DNA of 64,000 bases from Amycolatopsis sp. cg9 (lineage in GTDB: Bacteria; Actinomycetota; Actinomycetes; Mycobacteriales; Pseudonocardiaceae): positions 9,036,501 through 9,100,500 of the forward strand of contig NZ_CP166850.1 in assembly GCF_041346945.1 (NCBI RefSeq). Direction: 5' to 3'. Below are positions 51,152 through 59,460 of this stretch, in pieces. The position numbers were made by a program, and so were the translations under genes. The notes beneath the pieces are model-generated. The model did no database searches. It saw only the letters and a program-made list of their open reading frames with translations, and had not been told where the DNA came from. Numbering within the stretch: position 1 is the first letter of the stretch; every line of letters begins with the position of its first letter.

Positions 51152-52402
51152 TCAGGTGGCGCGTGGCGACGGCTCGTCCGCCGGCAGGGGTGGGTCTGCG
51201 TAACTGGTGCCGGCGCGTGGGTTCGGATGGATGAGTCGAAGGATCACGCCGGTCATCGAGGTCGTGAGGAGAGCCATCATGACCATGATCGAGTAGGTTT
51301 GCCGGTCCAGCACCGCCAGTTGGAGGCCGACGACCAGGACGATGAGTTCCGTCAGGCCCCTGGTGTTGATCAGGGTCGCGAGGACGGTGGCCGGGCGGGT
51401 GGGTACGCCGACGGCTTTGGCCGCGGTGAAGGTGCCCGCGAACTTTCCGGCCACCGCGACCACCAGCACCAGTGCCAGCTCGACGTAGGAAGACACATCC
51501 ATTGTGGACAGGTCGACCGAGAAGCCGGCCACGGCGAAGAAGATCGGCAGCAGGAAGTTCGAGGACGCTCGTTCCACGGCAGGCAGTACTCGCTCGCGCA
51601 GGAGCGGCAGGCCGGTGCGGGGCATCACCCAGCCGAAGAGGAACGCGCCGAAGATCGCGTGGAGGCCCATCCACGAAGTCGCGGCGGCTGAGCCGGCCAC
51701 GCCCAGGCCGATCCCGGTCAGGACGCCCGCGGAAGCGACGGGGCCCGGCCGCGGCCGGCGTTCGGCGAAGCGGCGCAACAGCGGTCGCACGCCACCCACC
51801 ATCAGGGCGACGTAGGGCACGACGAGGGCGATCCGCCACGCGGGCAACGCTTCCGTGCCGACCACGGCGGCGACGACGGCCAGAAGCACCCATGCGACCA
51901 CGTCGATGACGGCCGCGACGGTCAGCGCCAGCACGCCCAACCGGGTGTGGACCATGCCGCGGTCGGTCAGGATGCGGGCGAGTACCGGGAAGGCGGTCAC
52001 CGACAACGCGGTTCCCGTGAACAGGACGAAAGCCAGTGCGTTCCCCGTCGGGTGCGCCGGCAGCAACAGCAGCGCCAGCCCCACGCCCAGGGCGAACGGC
52101 AACGCCAGGGAACCGAAGGCCACCGCCGCGACGACCCGGCGTTGCTCCCGGAGCAGTGAACGATCCAGCTCCAGTCCGATGAAGAAGAGGAAGACGATGA
52201 CGCCGACGTTCGCCAGCCACGACAACACCGGTCGGACGTCGGCGGGGAACAGTGCCGCGTTGAGGCTTTCGCCCATCAGCGTCGGACCCAGCACGATGCC
52301 GGCCAGGATCTCGCCGATCACCGCCGGCTGGCCGATCCGGGTCAGCAGGGCGCCCAGCAACCGTGCCACGGCGACGATGATGACGACGTCGACGATCAGC
52401 AC
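51152..52402 (-). CDS. Cation:proton antiporter (CPA2)
   Basis: Membrane protein of 416 aa with about 12-13 helices. IGQPAVIGEILAGIVLGPTLMG, FLFFIGLELDRSLL, FTGTALSVTAFPVLARIL and GLHAIFGAFLFGWVMP, INTRGLTELIVLVVG are typical of KefB/NapA-like antiporters. Such genes occur in several aromatic polyketide clusters, where they may aid export or ion balance. It lies between the halogenase (104 bases upstream, terminator between) and the methyltransferase operon. Confidence 0.88.
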   Translation of the reverse strand: MLIVDVVIIVAVARLLGALLTRIGQPAVIGEILAGIVLGPTLMGESLNAALFPADVRPVLSWLANVGVIVFLFFIGLELDRSLLREQRRVVAAVAFGSLALPFALGVGLALLLLPAHPTGNALAFVLFTGTALSVTAFPVLARILTDRGMVHTRLGVLALTVAAVIDVVAWVLLAVVAAVVGTEALPAWRIALVVPYVALMVGGVRPLLRRFAERRPRPGPVASAGVLTGIGLGVAGSAAATSWMGLHAIFGAFLFGWVMPRTGLPLLRERVLPAVERASSNFLLPIFFAVAGFSVDLSTMDVSSYVELALVLVVAVAGKFAGTFTAAKAVGVPTRPATVLATLINTRGLTELIVLVVGLQLAVLDRQTYSIMVMMALLTTSMTGVILRLIHPNPRAGTSYADPPLPADEPSPRAT

Positions 52403-52448
52403 TGGGCACGTCCCCTTTCGTCCGGACCGAGTCCAGGTCCCACGGCCG

Positions 52449-52480
52449 GGTGCCCGGCCGGGGCGGGCCGGCCGGGCACC
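52449..52480 (-). terminator. Terminator after the halogenase gene
   Basis: Arms of 13 bases at 52449-52461 (GGTGCCCGGCCGG) and 52468-52480 around a six-base loop, just past the halogenase stop in the leftward direction and 47 bases before the antiporter start. Confidence 0.75.
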
Positions 52481-52516
52481 TCCGGTCAGGTGGCGGGCAA
52501 TCCGGTCAGGTGGCGG
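52481..52516. repeat. Short tandem duplication over the halogenase stop codon
   Basis: TCCGGTCAGGTGGCGG occurs at 52481-52496 and identically at 52501-52516, a 20-base period. The second copy holds the halogenase stop codon (52506-52508), so the gene's 3' end has been copied once just beyond the stop. Confidence 0.85.
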
Positions 52517-54023
52517 ACCGGTGCGGAACCTCGGCGGCGAGGTGCGACCACGACATCCCGTCCGGTGAGACGATCAGGCCGTCCTCGAAGAGCGGGAGTT
52601 CGTTCTCCGCGTCCACGCCGTACATCGCCTGCGCCTGGATCTCGCTGCTCTCCCGCAGCGCCTGACCGGCCACAGCGGACTTGAGCAGCGGGAGCATGGC
52701 CCCCTCGTCCTCGGCGGCGGCCTTCTCCAGCGCGTCCGTGAACTCCGCTGAACCGTTCGCGATGCGCTGCGCGACCTCGGCGGTGCCGACCTCGACACCG
52801 CTTTGCACGATCCGCGCTTCCGTGCTCGCGACCCCGCCCACCAGTTCGACGAAGGACTCCAGCTCGGGGAGTTCGCTCGCGGTGACCTTCTTGGCGTTCC
52901 AGAAGTACGAGTCCTCCGAGTGGTGCATGTCGTAGAAGGAGATGAGGAACTCGTAGAACAGGCCGTACTCGCGCCGGTAGCGCCTCTCGAACTCGGTGAA
53001 GGCGGTCGTCTCGTCGATGCCGCCGGTCAGCACGCTGTTGATCGACCGCGCGGCGAGCAACGCGCTGTAGGTCGCGAGGTGCACGCCAGAAGAGAACACC
53101 GGATCCACGAAGCAGGCCGCGTCGCCGACGAGAACCATCCCCGGCCGCCAGAACTTCGTGGTGTGGTACGAGTAGTCCTTCCGCACCCGCAGCTTGCCGT
53201 ACGGGCCCGAGGTGACGCGGGTGGCCGAGGACAGGAAGTCCGCGATGAGCGGACATTCCCGGATGAGGCCCATCAGGGCCTTCTCGGGATCGCCCTGCAC
53301 CTTGGCGGCCAGCTCGCGGTTGACGACCGCGCCCACGCTGGTCAACGTCGGCGTCAGCGGGATGTACCAGAACCACCCGCTGTCGAACGCCGCGGAGAGG
53401 ATGTTGCCGGAGTTCGGTTCGGGAAGGCGTTTGCCGTTCTCGAAATACCCGAACAGCGCCAGGTTCCGGAAGAACTCCGAGTACCGGCGTTCCCCCACGT
53501 GCGTGTGGAGACGGCTCCCGTTGCCCGACGCGTCCACGACGAACTTGGCGTTCACCCGGTGGGTGGCACCACCGTCGTCGACGTACTCGAGGCCGGACAC
53601 CCGCTCCGCTTCGGAGAGCACGCGGGTGACCGTGCAGCCCTCCCGGACCGTCACGCCCTTCCGTTCGGCGTTCCGCACCAGGATCTGGTCGAACTTCATG
53701 CGCTCGACCTGGTAGGCGAAGGACGTCTGCCCGGCCATCTTCGACGAGATCGAGAAGGTGAACGTCCACGGCTGCGGGTTCGCGCCCCACCGGAACGTGC
53801 CACCGCGCTTCTTCGTGAACCCCGCCTCCTTCACCAGGTCCCAGGCGCCGGTGAGCCGGCAGACCCCGTGCACCGTCGACGGCAGCAGCGACTCGCCGAT
53901 CTGGTACCGGGGAAGGTGCTCCTTCTCCAGGAGCAGGGTCCGATGTCCTTGCATGGCCACGAGGGTCGCCACGGTGGCGCCCCCCGGTCCGCCGCCCACC
54001 ACGACGACGTCGAATTCTTCCAT
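52506..54023 (-). CDS. Flavin-dependent halogenase (PltA/BhaA class)
   Basis: FADH2-dependent halogenase of 505 aa. GGGPGGATVAT (residues 10-20) binds FAD; the lysine in FTKKRGGTFRWG (about 71-72) fits the catalytic Lys; FDSGWFWYIPL (about 216-222) is the WxWxIP halogenase signature; GDAACFVDPVFSSGVHLA (about 301-316) is the form seen in enzymes that act on carrier-bound substrates such as pyrrolyl-PltL or beta-hydroxytyrosine. Next to the prolyl activation and oxidation genes the substrate is most likely a pyrrolyl-S-carrier protein. ATG 54023 has GGGAG before it; ATG 54050 overlaps the NRPS stop (ATGA) and is the alternative. Confidence 0.93.
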   Translation of the reverse strand: MEEFDVVVVGGGPGGATVATLVAMQGHRTLLLEKEHLPRYQIGESLLPSTVHGVCRLTGAWDLVKEAGFTKKRGGTFRWGANPQPWTFTFSISSKMAGQTSFAYQVERMKFDQILVRNAERKGVTVREGCTVTRVLSEAERVSGLEYVDDGGATHRVNAKFVVDASGNGSRLHTHVGERRYSEFFRNLALFGYFENGKRLPEPNSGNILSAAFDSGWFWYIPLTPTLTSVGAVVNRELAAKVQGDPEKALMGLIRECPLIADFLSSATRVTSGPYGKLRVRKDYSYHTTKFWRPGMVLVGDAACFVDPVFSSGVHLATYSALLAARSINSVLTGGIDETTAFTEFERRYRREYGLFYEFLISFYDMHHSEDSYFWNAKKVTASELPELESFVELVGGVASTEARIVQSGVEVGTAEVAQRIANGSAEFTDALEKAAAEDEGAMLPLLKSAVAGQALRESSEIQAQAMYGVDAENELPLFEDGLIVSPDGMSWSHLAAEVPHRSAT

Positions 54024-54046
54024 GGAGTCTCCCGGGTAGAAGGCTT

Positions 54047-55864
54047 TCATCGGTTGATGGCGCTGCCGGTGAGTGTCCGGTCGTCTGCTCCTTCCTCCAG
54101 GGCGGCCGCCACCGCGGCGACGGATCGGCGCTCGTACAGCAGGACGAGGGGGACGTCCCTGCCCAGTGCTCGCCTGGCGCCCGCGACCGCGCGCGTGGCG
54201 AGCAGCGAGTCACCGCCGAGCGCGAAGAAGTCGTCGTGGACACCCACCCGGGGGAGAGCGAGGACGTGCGCCCAGATCTCCGCCAGGACCCGTTCTGTCT
54301 TGCTGGCGGGCCGGGCGTCCGCGTCCGGGGCGATCCGGCCGGACAACGCGGACTTGTCGACCTTCCCGGTGACCGTGCGCGGAAGCCGGTCGACCAGTTC
54401 CAGGTGGCCGGGGATCATGTGCTCCGGCAGGTCCCGCCGCAAGTGCGCACGCAGCGCGTCGACGCTCGTGGAGCCGTCGTGCTCGACGAAGGCCGCCAGC
54501 ACGGCGGAACCCCCGCTCCCCTCGCACAACACCACGGCCGGCTCCCCCACCGCCGGGTGGCGGGAGATGGTCGCCTCGACCTCCCCCAGCTCGATCCGGT
54601 AACCCCGCAGCTTCACCTGGTCGTCTCCCCTGCCGAGGAACTCCAGCGCGCCACCCGCCAGGACGCGGGCCTGGTCACCGGTCCGGTACATGCGCGCGCC
54701 CCGCAGCCCGGAGAAGGGATCCGGCACGAACGCCTCGGCGGTCAGCCGCGGCATGTTCGCGTAGCCGCGGGCCAACCCGGCGCCCCCGATGTGGAGCTCG
54801 CCCGCCGTCCCCTCCGGAACGGGGGCCATGGCCTCGTCGAGGACGTAGGCGTGGACGCCCCCGATCGGCGGGCCGATCGGGACGACGGCACCGTCGGCGG
54901 CGGTGGGGTCCCACGACGTCGCGAAGACCGTCGTCTCCGTCGGCCCGTAGTGGTTGACCAGTCGCGTGCCGGGGAGGGCCGCGAGGAACCGGTCACGCAG
55001 CCCCGGTGCCAGGCGCTCGCCACCGCTGACCACGATGCGCAGGCCGCGCATGCGGTCCGCGCCGCCGGGCTCGTCGAGGAACCGGCTCAGTGTCGAGGGA
55101 CCGACGTTGATCACGGTGGCACCGGCGTCCGCGATGACGTTCAGCAGCGTGTCGGGGTCCGCGTGCGCGCCGTCCGGCGAGACGACCAGCCGGGCGCCGT
55201 TCAGCAGCGGGAACAGGATCTCCAGCGCGGCCGGGTCGAAGGAGATCGAATGGCTGCCGAGCTGGGCGTCGCCCGGCCCCATCCTGGTGTCCGGCAGGTA
55301 CCAGTCGACCAGGTTGAGCAGCGCGCGGTGCGGCACGGCCACACCCTTCGGACGTCCGGTGGAGCCCGACGTGAAGATCACGTACAGGGTGTTCTCGCCC
55401 GCGACGCGCGGCGCCTCGACCGGCGAGCCGGGGGCGGCGGGCGGCAGCTCGTCGACGAGCAGCCGAGCACGTCCCGCACCGGCCCGGTGGGCGATGTCGG
55501 CCAGTGCGCGGGAGGTCACCACCGCACGCGCGTCCACCGCGGCCAGCATGTAGCGGAGGCGTTCGGCGGGGTTGGCCGGATCCATGGGCAGGTAGGCCGC
55601 GCCGGACTTGATGATCCCGAGCAGGGCCACCACCAGGTCGACACCGCGGTGCAGGCACAGGCCCACGACGCTCTCGACTCCGACGCCGTGCGCCAGCAGG
55701 TGGGCGCTCAGCTCGCTCGCCCGCCGGTCGAGTTCGGCGTAGGTGAGCGACTCCGGGCCACACTCGACGGCGACGGCGCCGGGGGTCCGCGCGACCTGTC
55801 GCGCCAGCCGGGCAGGCACGGTGTCGTCCGGGGTTCGCGCTGGGTCAGGTTCGAGGTCTCGCAC
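54047..55864 (-). CDS. NRPS module, adenylation-thiolation
   Basis: Protein of 605 aa starting at GTG 55864, overlapping the esterase gene by 20 bases. Adenylation core motifs LTYAELDRRASELSAHLL (A2), YVIFTSGSTGRPKGVAVPH (A3), NHYGPTETTV (A5), GELHIGGAGLARGY, YRTGDQARVLAGGALEFLGRGDDQVKLRGYRIE (A7-A8), RTVTGKVDKSAL (A10); then a carrier domain with FALGGDSLLATR. By-eye alignment to GrsA gives pocket residues D-P-L-N-V-S-H-V-F, no code I know. It has no condensation domain, so it loads an amino acid for the A-T-C protein or for modification in trans. Confidence 0.9.
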   Translation of the reverse strand: MRDLEPDPARTPDDTVPARLARQVARTPGAVAVECGPESLTYAELDRRASELSAHLLAHGVGVESVVGLCLHRGVDLVVALLGIIKSGAAYLPMDPANPAERLRYMLAAVDARAVVTSRALADIAHRAGAGRARLLVDELPPAAPGSPVEAPRVAGENTLYVIFTSGSTGRPKGVAVPHRALLNLVDWYLPDTRMGPGDAQLGSHSISFDPAALEILFPLLNGARLVVSPDGAHADPDTLLNVIADAGATVINVGPSTLSRFLDEPGGADRMRGLRIVVSGGERLAPGLRDRFLAALPGTRLVNHYGPTETTVFATSWDPTAADGAVVPIGPPIGGVHAYVLDEAMAPVPEGTAGELHIGGAGLARGYANMPRLTAEAFVPDPFSGLRGARMYRTGDQARVLAGGALEFLGRGDDQVKLRGYRIELGEVEATISRHPAVGEPAVVLCEGSGGSAVLAAFVEHDGSTSVDALRAHLRRDLPEHMIPGHLELVDRLPRTVTGKVDKSALSGRIAPDADARPASKTERVLAEIWAHVLALPRVGVHDDFFALGGDSLLATRAVAGARRALGRDVPLVLLYERRSVAAVAAALEEGADDRTLTGSAINR

Positions 55865-56717
55865 TCTGGCTCCTCAGGTGGGCGTCGCGGGCACGGTCCG
55901 ACGCGCCGGTCGCGCGGCGGAGACGCTCGAGCACGAACTCGAGCGACCGGCCGAGGGCGTGGTCGACGAATCCCAGGTCGTGGCCGCCGGGCCGTTCGTG
56001 GTACTCGAGGTCGATGCCCGCTGCTCGCAGGGCCGCGGCGACGTTCCGGTTCATCAGGACGATCCGCTGGTGGTCGTCCGTGCCGACGTCGGCGTAGACC
56101 GACAACCGCGCGTCGGACCGCCAGGACGTGAGCAGGCGGTAGGGGTTGTAGGTGTTCCTGGTCGGGCTCCCGGCCGGGCCCCACACGCGTTCGTGCACCT
56201 CGGTGGACGGCATCAGGAACGTCGAATCGTGGCGCAGTGCCGCATAGGGATCACCTCGGCGCAACGGGCCCTCGAAGGCGCCCGCGTGGCTGAGGACGAC
56301 GGAGAAGAGCCGGGGATGTCGCAGCGCCTGCATCAGCGCGCCGGCCCCGCCCATCGAGAACCCCCCGACGGCCCAGCGGCCCGGCGCTGTCGGGAAGGAG
56401 TGCCGGATCAGCGGGACCAGCTCGCCGATCAGGTAGTCCTCGTAGCGGTGGCCGGCGTGGTCGTTGACGAACCAGCGCCGGCCGCTCTCCGGCATCACCA
56501 CGAGCAGGCCCGTGCCGCGGAGGTGGTCGACCAGCCGGGTCTGCTCCGTCCAGGTGCGCCGGGACCCGCCGAAACCGTGCAGCAGCACCAGGACGGGGTG
56601 CCCTTCCGCACGAGTCACGGGAGGGACGAGGACGTCCACCTTCTTGTCGGTGCCCAGCACCGGGCTGGGCCGGCGGAGGGTGAGCAGCTCGTGCGGACCT
56701 GCCACGTCAGCTCCCAT
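55845..56717 (-). CDS. Esterase D-like hydrolase or acyltransferase
   Basis: Protein of 290 aa of the esterase/antigen 85-like alpha/beta fold. VLVLLHGFGGSRRTWTEQTRL, the nucleophile elbow GGFSMGGAGALMQAL, YADVGTDDHQ (Asp) and ERPGGHDLGFVDHALGRSL (His) form a complete triad. No signal peptide is seen. In clorobiocin and coumermycin clusters an alpha/beta-hydrolase-fold protein (CloN7/CouN7) transfers the pyrrolyl group to a sugar hydroxyl; this gene, embedded in the chloropyrrole operon, is a candidate for the same job. That role is inferred from context only. Confidence 0.8.
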   Translation of the reverse strand: MGADVAGPHELLTLRRPSPVLGTDKKVDVLVPPVTRAEGHPVLVLLHGFGGSRRTWTEQTRLVDHLRGTGLLVVMPESGRRWFVNDHAGHRYEDYLIGELVPLIRHSFPTAPGRWAVGGFSMGGAGALMQALRHPRLFSVVLSHAGAFEGPLRRGDPYAALRHDSTFLMPSTEVHERVWGPAGSPTRNTYNPYRLLTSWRSDARLSVYADVGTDDHQRIVLMNRNVAAALRAAGIDLEYHERPGGHDLGFVDHALGRSLEFVLERLRRATGASDRARDAHLRSQSARPRT

Positions 56718-58317
56718 CGGGCAGCTCCGCGGCCAGCGCGGTCAACGTCCGCCGGTCGATCTTCCCGGTGGAGGTCTGCGCCAGTGCGGTCACCGGGACG
56801 AACTCCCCGGGCACCATGTAGCGCGGCAGGTAGCCGCCGCAGTGCCCCCGCAGCTCCGGCGCACCGGGGTCGGCGCCGGCCCTGGGCACGACGAACGCCG
56901 TGATCGTGGCCCCGGCCGGGCCCTGGTCCCGGACCACGCACGCCGCTTCGGCGACGTCCGGGTGGCGGCTGAGGATCGCCTCGACCTCGCCGAGTTCCAC
57001 GCGGCACCCGTTGATCTTGACCATGCCGTCCCGCCGGGCCACGTAGCGCAGCCGACCCGCTTCGTCCCGCCGCACGAAGTCACCGGTCCGGTAGAAACGG
57101 AGCCCGCTTTCGTCCGGCGGGGTGAACCGCTGTTCGGTTCCCGCGGGTTCGTTCCAGTAACCGGCCATCACCGAGTCGCCGCCGACGCAGAGCTCGGCCG
57201 GCTCATCGTGCGCATCGCCGTCGATCATGGCGGTCGCGTACGGGCAGGGGCGGCCGATGGGCGGGGTTTCCGGCGCGTCAGGAGCGAGGTCCGCCGGTGT
57301 GACCCGGTGGTAGGTGCACACGTTCGTCTCGGTCGGCCCGTACAGGTTGTACAGGACGGCCGACTCCGGAAGCAGCGGCCGCAGGGCCCTGATCCCGGAG
57401 GTGGGGAAGACCTCGCCCGCGAACGCGACGACACGCAGCCTCGACGTCGCCAGCCGGCCATCGTCGACCTCCGCCATCCGGCGAAGCGCGGTCGGCACCG
57501 AGTACCACACGGAAACCCGTTGCCGGACAGCGAAACGGACGAGGGCCGCGCCCATGCCCTGCAGGGCTTCCGGGACGAGGGCGACACTGCCGCCCGCCGC
57601 GGCCGCCGCGAAGACGTCGAGGATCGACAGGTCGAAGTGCAGCGGAGCGTGGCTGGCCAGCACGTCGTCGGGCCCCAGACCGAACTCCGCGACCACCCAG
57701 TCCACGAACACCCGCGCGTTGCGGTGGGTGAGCATCACCCCTTTCGGGGTCCCGGTGGATCCCGAGGTGTACAGGATGTAGGCGAGATCGTCCGGGCCCG
57801 CTTCGGGCCAGCTGCCGGCGCGGCCGGCGCGGGCACCCCGGGTCAGGACCTCCTGCCACGCCACGGTTCTCAGCTCCGGCGGCATCCCGCCCGGTGCTTC
57901 GCCGACCAGGATCAGCAGGGGGCCACCGGCGGGCAGGCCGGCGAGTTCGCGCACGACCTCGCGCGCCCGGTCCGGTGTGGTCACCACGCAGGCAGGTGCC
58001 GTCCTGGCGATCACGTGGGCCGCTCGTCCGGCCGGCGCCGTCGGGTCGACCGGGACGTAGGCGCAGCCCGCGCGCAGGGCGCCGTGAATGCCCGCGACGG
58101 CCTCGATCGACTTGTTCAGCCAGACGACAACGCGATCGCCTGGCGACACACCGGCCTCGTGCAGCACGGCCCTCATCGCGCGGGTCATCCCGTCCAGTTC
58201 CCGGTAGGTCACCGAACGGGTCCGGTCGCTGACCGCGATCCGGTCGGGGTGCTCGCGGATCGCCGCCGCGAGGTACCCGGTGAGTCCGGCGCCGACGACC
58301 GTGCGTGCCCCCGTCAT
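56707..58317 (-). CDS. L-prolyl-AMP ligase (PltF/RedM/CloN4-like)
   Basis: Stand-alone adenylation enzyme of 536 aa without carrier domain. YILYTSGSTGTPKGVMLTH (A3), SHAPLHFDLSILDVFAAAAAGG (A4 region typical of prolyl ligases), NLYGPTETNVCTY (A5), FYRTGDFVRRDEAGRLRYVARRDGMVKINGCRVE, TSTGKIDRRTL (A10). Pocket residues read by eye are D-L-L-Y-A-A-L-V-C, against D-L-L-Y-L-A-L-V-C for PltF. It should load L-proline onto the free carrier protein at 60833-61126. Its ATG overlaps the dehydrogenase stop (ATGA). Confidence 0.92.
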   Translation of the reverse strand: MTGARTVVGAGLTGYLAAAIREHPDRIAVSDRTRSVTYRELDGMTRAMRAVLHEAGVSPGDRVVVWLNKSIEAVAGIHGALRAGCAYVPVDPTAPAGRAAHVIARTAPACVVTTPDRAREVVRELAGLPAGGPLLILVGEAPGGMPPELRTVAWQEVLTRGARAGRAGSWPEAGPDDLAYILYTSGSTGTPKGVMLTHRNARVFVDWVVAEFGLGPDDVLASHAPLHFDLSILDVFAAAAAGGSVALVPEALQGMGAALVRFAVRQRVSVWYSVPTALRRMAEVDDGRLATSRLRVVAFAGEVFPTSGIRALRPLLPESAVLYNLYGPTETNVCTYHRVTPADLAPDAPETPPIGRPCPYATAMIDGDAHDEPAELCVGGDSVMAGYWNEPAGTEQRFTPPDESGLRFYRTGDFVRRDEAGRLRYVARRDGMVKINGCRVELGEVEAILSRHPDVAEAACVVRDQGPAGATITAFVVPRAGADPGAPELRGHCGGYLPRYMVPGEFVPVTALAQTSTGKIDRRTLTALAAELPDGS

Positions 58318-59459
58318 CGCAACCCCAGCTTCCCGGCGATGACGACGCGCTGGAGGTCGGACGTGCCGGACGACAGCGTGGTGCCCAGGGCGTCACGCAA
58401 CCCGCGGTCGATGCCGGCGCCGACGGCGTACCCCTCGGCGCCGAACAGCTGCATCGCGTCCTGGAAGACGCGCACGGCCGACTCGGTCACGGTCAGCTTC
58501 GCGATCTCCGGGAAGATCGACGGCTCGCCGGTGCCCAGCTCCCCGGCCGCGCGGTACGCCGCGAGCCGGGCGAGCTCCAGGCGGACCGTCATGTCGACGA
58601 TCCGGTTCGCCACCGACTGGAAGGAGGCGATGCGCGCGCCGAACTGGCGGCGGCTCGTCACGTGCGCGACGCACTCGTCGATCCTGCGGGCCATGGCGCC
58701 GAGCAGCGGAACGGGCAGCAACGTCCGCTCCCACGCCATGACGGTCCCGAAGATCCGGGAGCCCTGCTTCTCCGCGCCCAGCACACCGGCGCGCTCGACG
58801 GCACACCGGTCCAGGGTGAGCCGGCCCCACGGCGACGAACGCAGGCCGCTCTTGCCGACCTCGGGTTCGACGTGCAGACCGGGTGTGTCCCGGTCCACGA
58901 GGAACGCGGTCACGCCGGTGAAGCCGAGACGCGGGTTGATCGTCGCGTAGACGACGAACACGTCGGCGACGGGCGCGTTGGTCACGAAGCGCTTGTGACC
59001 ACTGAGGACGTACGCGCCGTCCTTGGGTTCGGCGAGCGTCGCCATGGCCATGGAGTCCGAGCCCGCCCCGGACTCGGAGATGGCGTGGGCCCCGATCAGG
59101 GTCCCGTCCGCCAGGCCCGGCAGGTACCGGGCCCGTTGTTCCGCCGTGCCGTACCGCAGGAGCGGAAGCACCACCGCCCACAGGTGCGCACCGAGCGACG
59201 TGAGCAGGCCCAGGTCGGAGCATCCCCGCCCGAGTCCCTCGAGTGCGAGGGCGCACGTGAGCGGATCGTGCCCGAGCCCGCCGTCGGAGAGCGGGACGGG
59301 CAGACCCGTCGCACCCCCGCGAGCCAGCCGCTCCCAGTCGGCGCGGAAGACCTCGCCGCCGGGGGCGCCGGCCGGCTCGTCGCGCGGGCCGATGTCCGCC
59401 CCGAGCCGGACCATGTCGTCCCGCAGCGCGGACTGCTCGGGGCTCCACGTGAACTCCAC
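58314..59459 (-). CDS. Prolyl-carrier protein dehydrogenase (PltE/RedW/CloN3-like)
   Basis: Acyl-CoA dehydrogenase-fold flavoprotein of 381 aa. VEFTWSPEQSALRDDM (N-terminal helices), HAISESGAGSDSMAMATLAE, LSGHKRFVTNAPVADVFVVYA, RRQFGARIASFQSVANRIVDM and LFGAEGYAVGAGIDRGLRDA. In prodigiosin, clorobiocin and pyoluteorin pathways such enzymes oxidise prolyl-S-carrier protein by four electrons to pyrrolyl-S-carrier protein. It follows the prolyl ligase family gene order closely. The start is GTG 59459, one base after the TrpB-like stop; GTG 59471 is an alternative. Confidence 0.9.
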   Translation of the reverse strand: MEFTWSPEQSALRDDMVRLGADIGPRDEPAGAPGGEVFRADWERLARGGATGLPVPLSDGGLGHDPLTCALALEGLGRGCSDLGLLTSLGAHLWAVVLPLLRYGTAEQRARYLPGLADGTLIGAHAISESGAGSDSMAMATLAEPKDGAYVLSGHKRFVTNAPVADVFVVYATINPRLGFTGVTAFLVDRDTPGLHVEPEVGKSGLRSSPWGRLTLDRCAVERAGVLGAEKQGSRIFGTVMAWERTLLPVPLLGAMARRIDECVAHVTSRRQFGARIASFQSVANRIVDMTVRLELARLAAYRAAGELGTGEPSIFPEIAKLTVTESAVRVFQDAMQLFGAEGYAVGAGIDRGLRDALGTTLSSGTSDLQRVVIAGKLGLR

Positions 59460-59460
59460 G

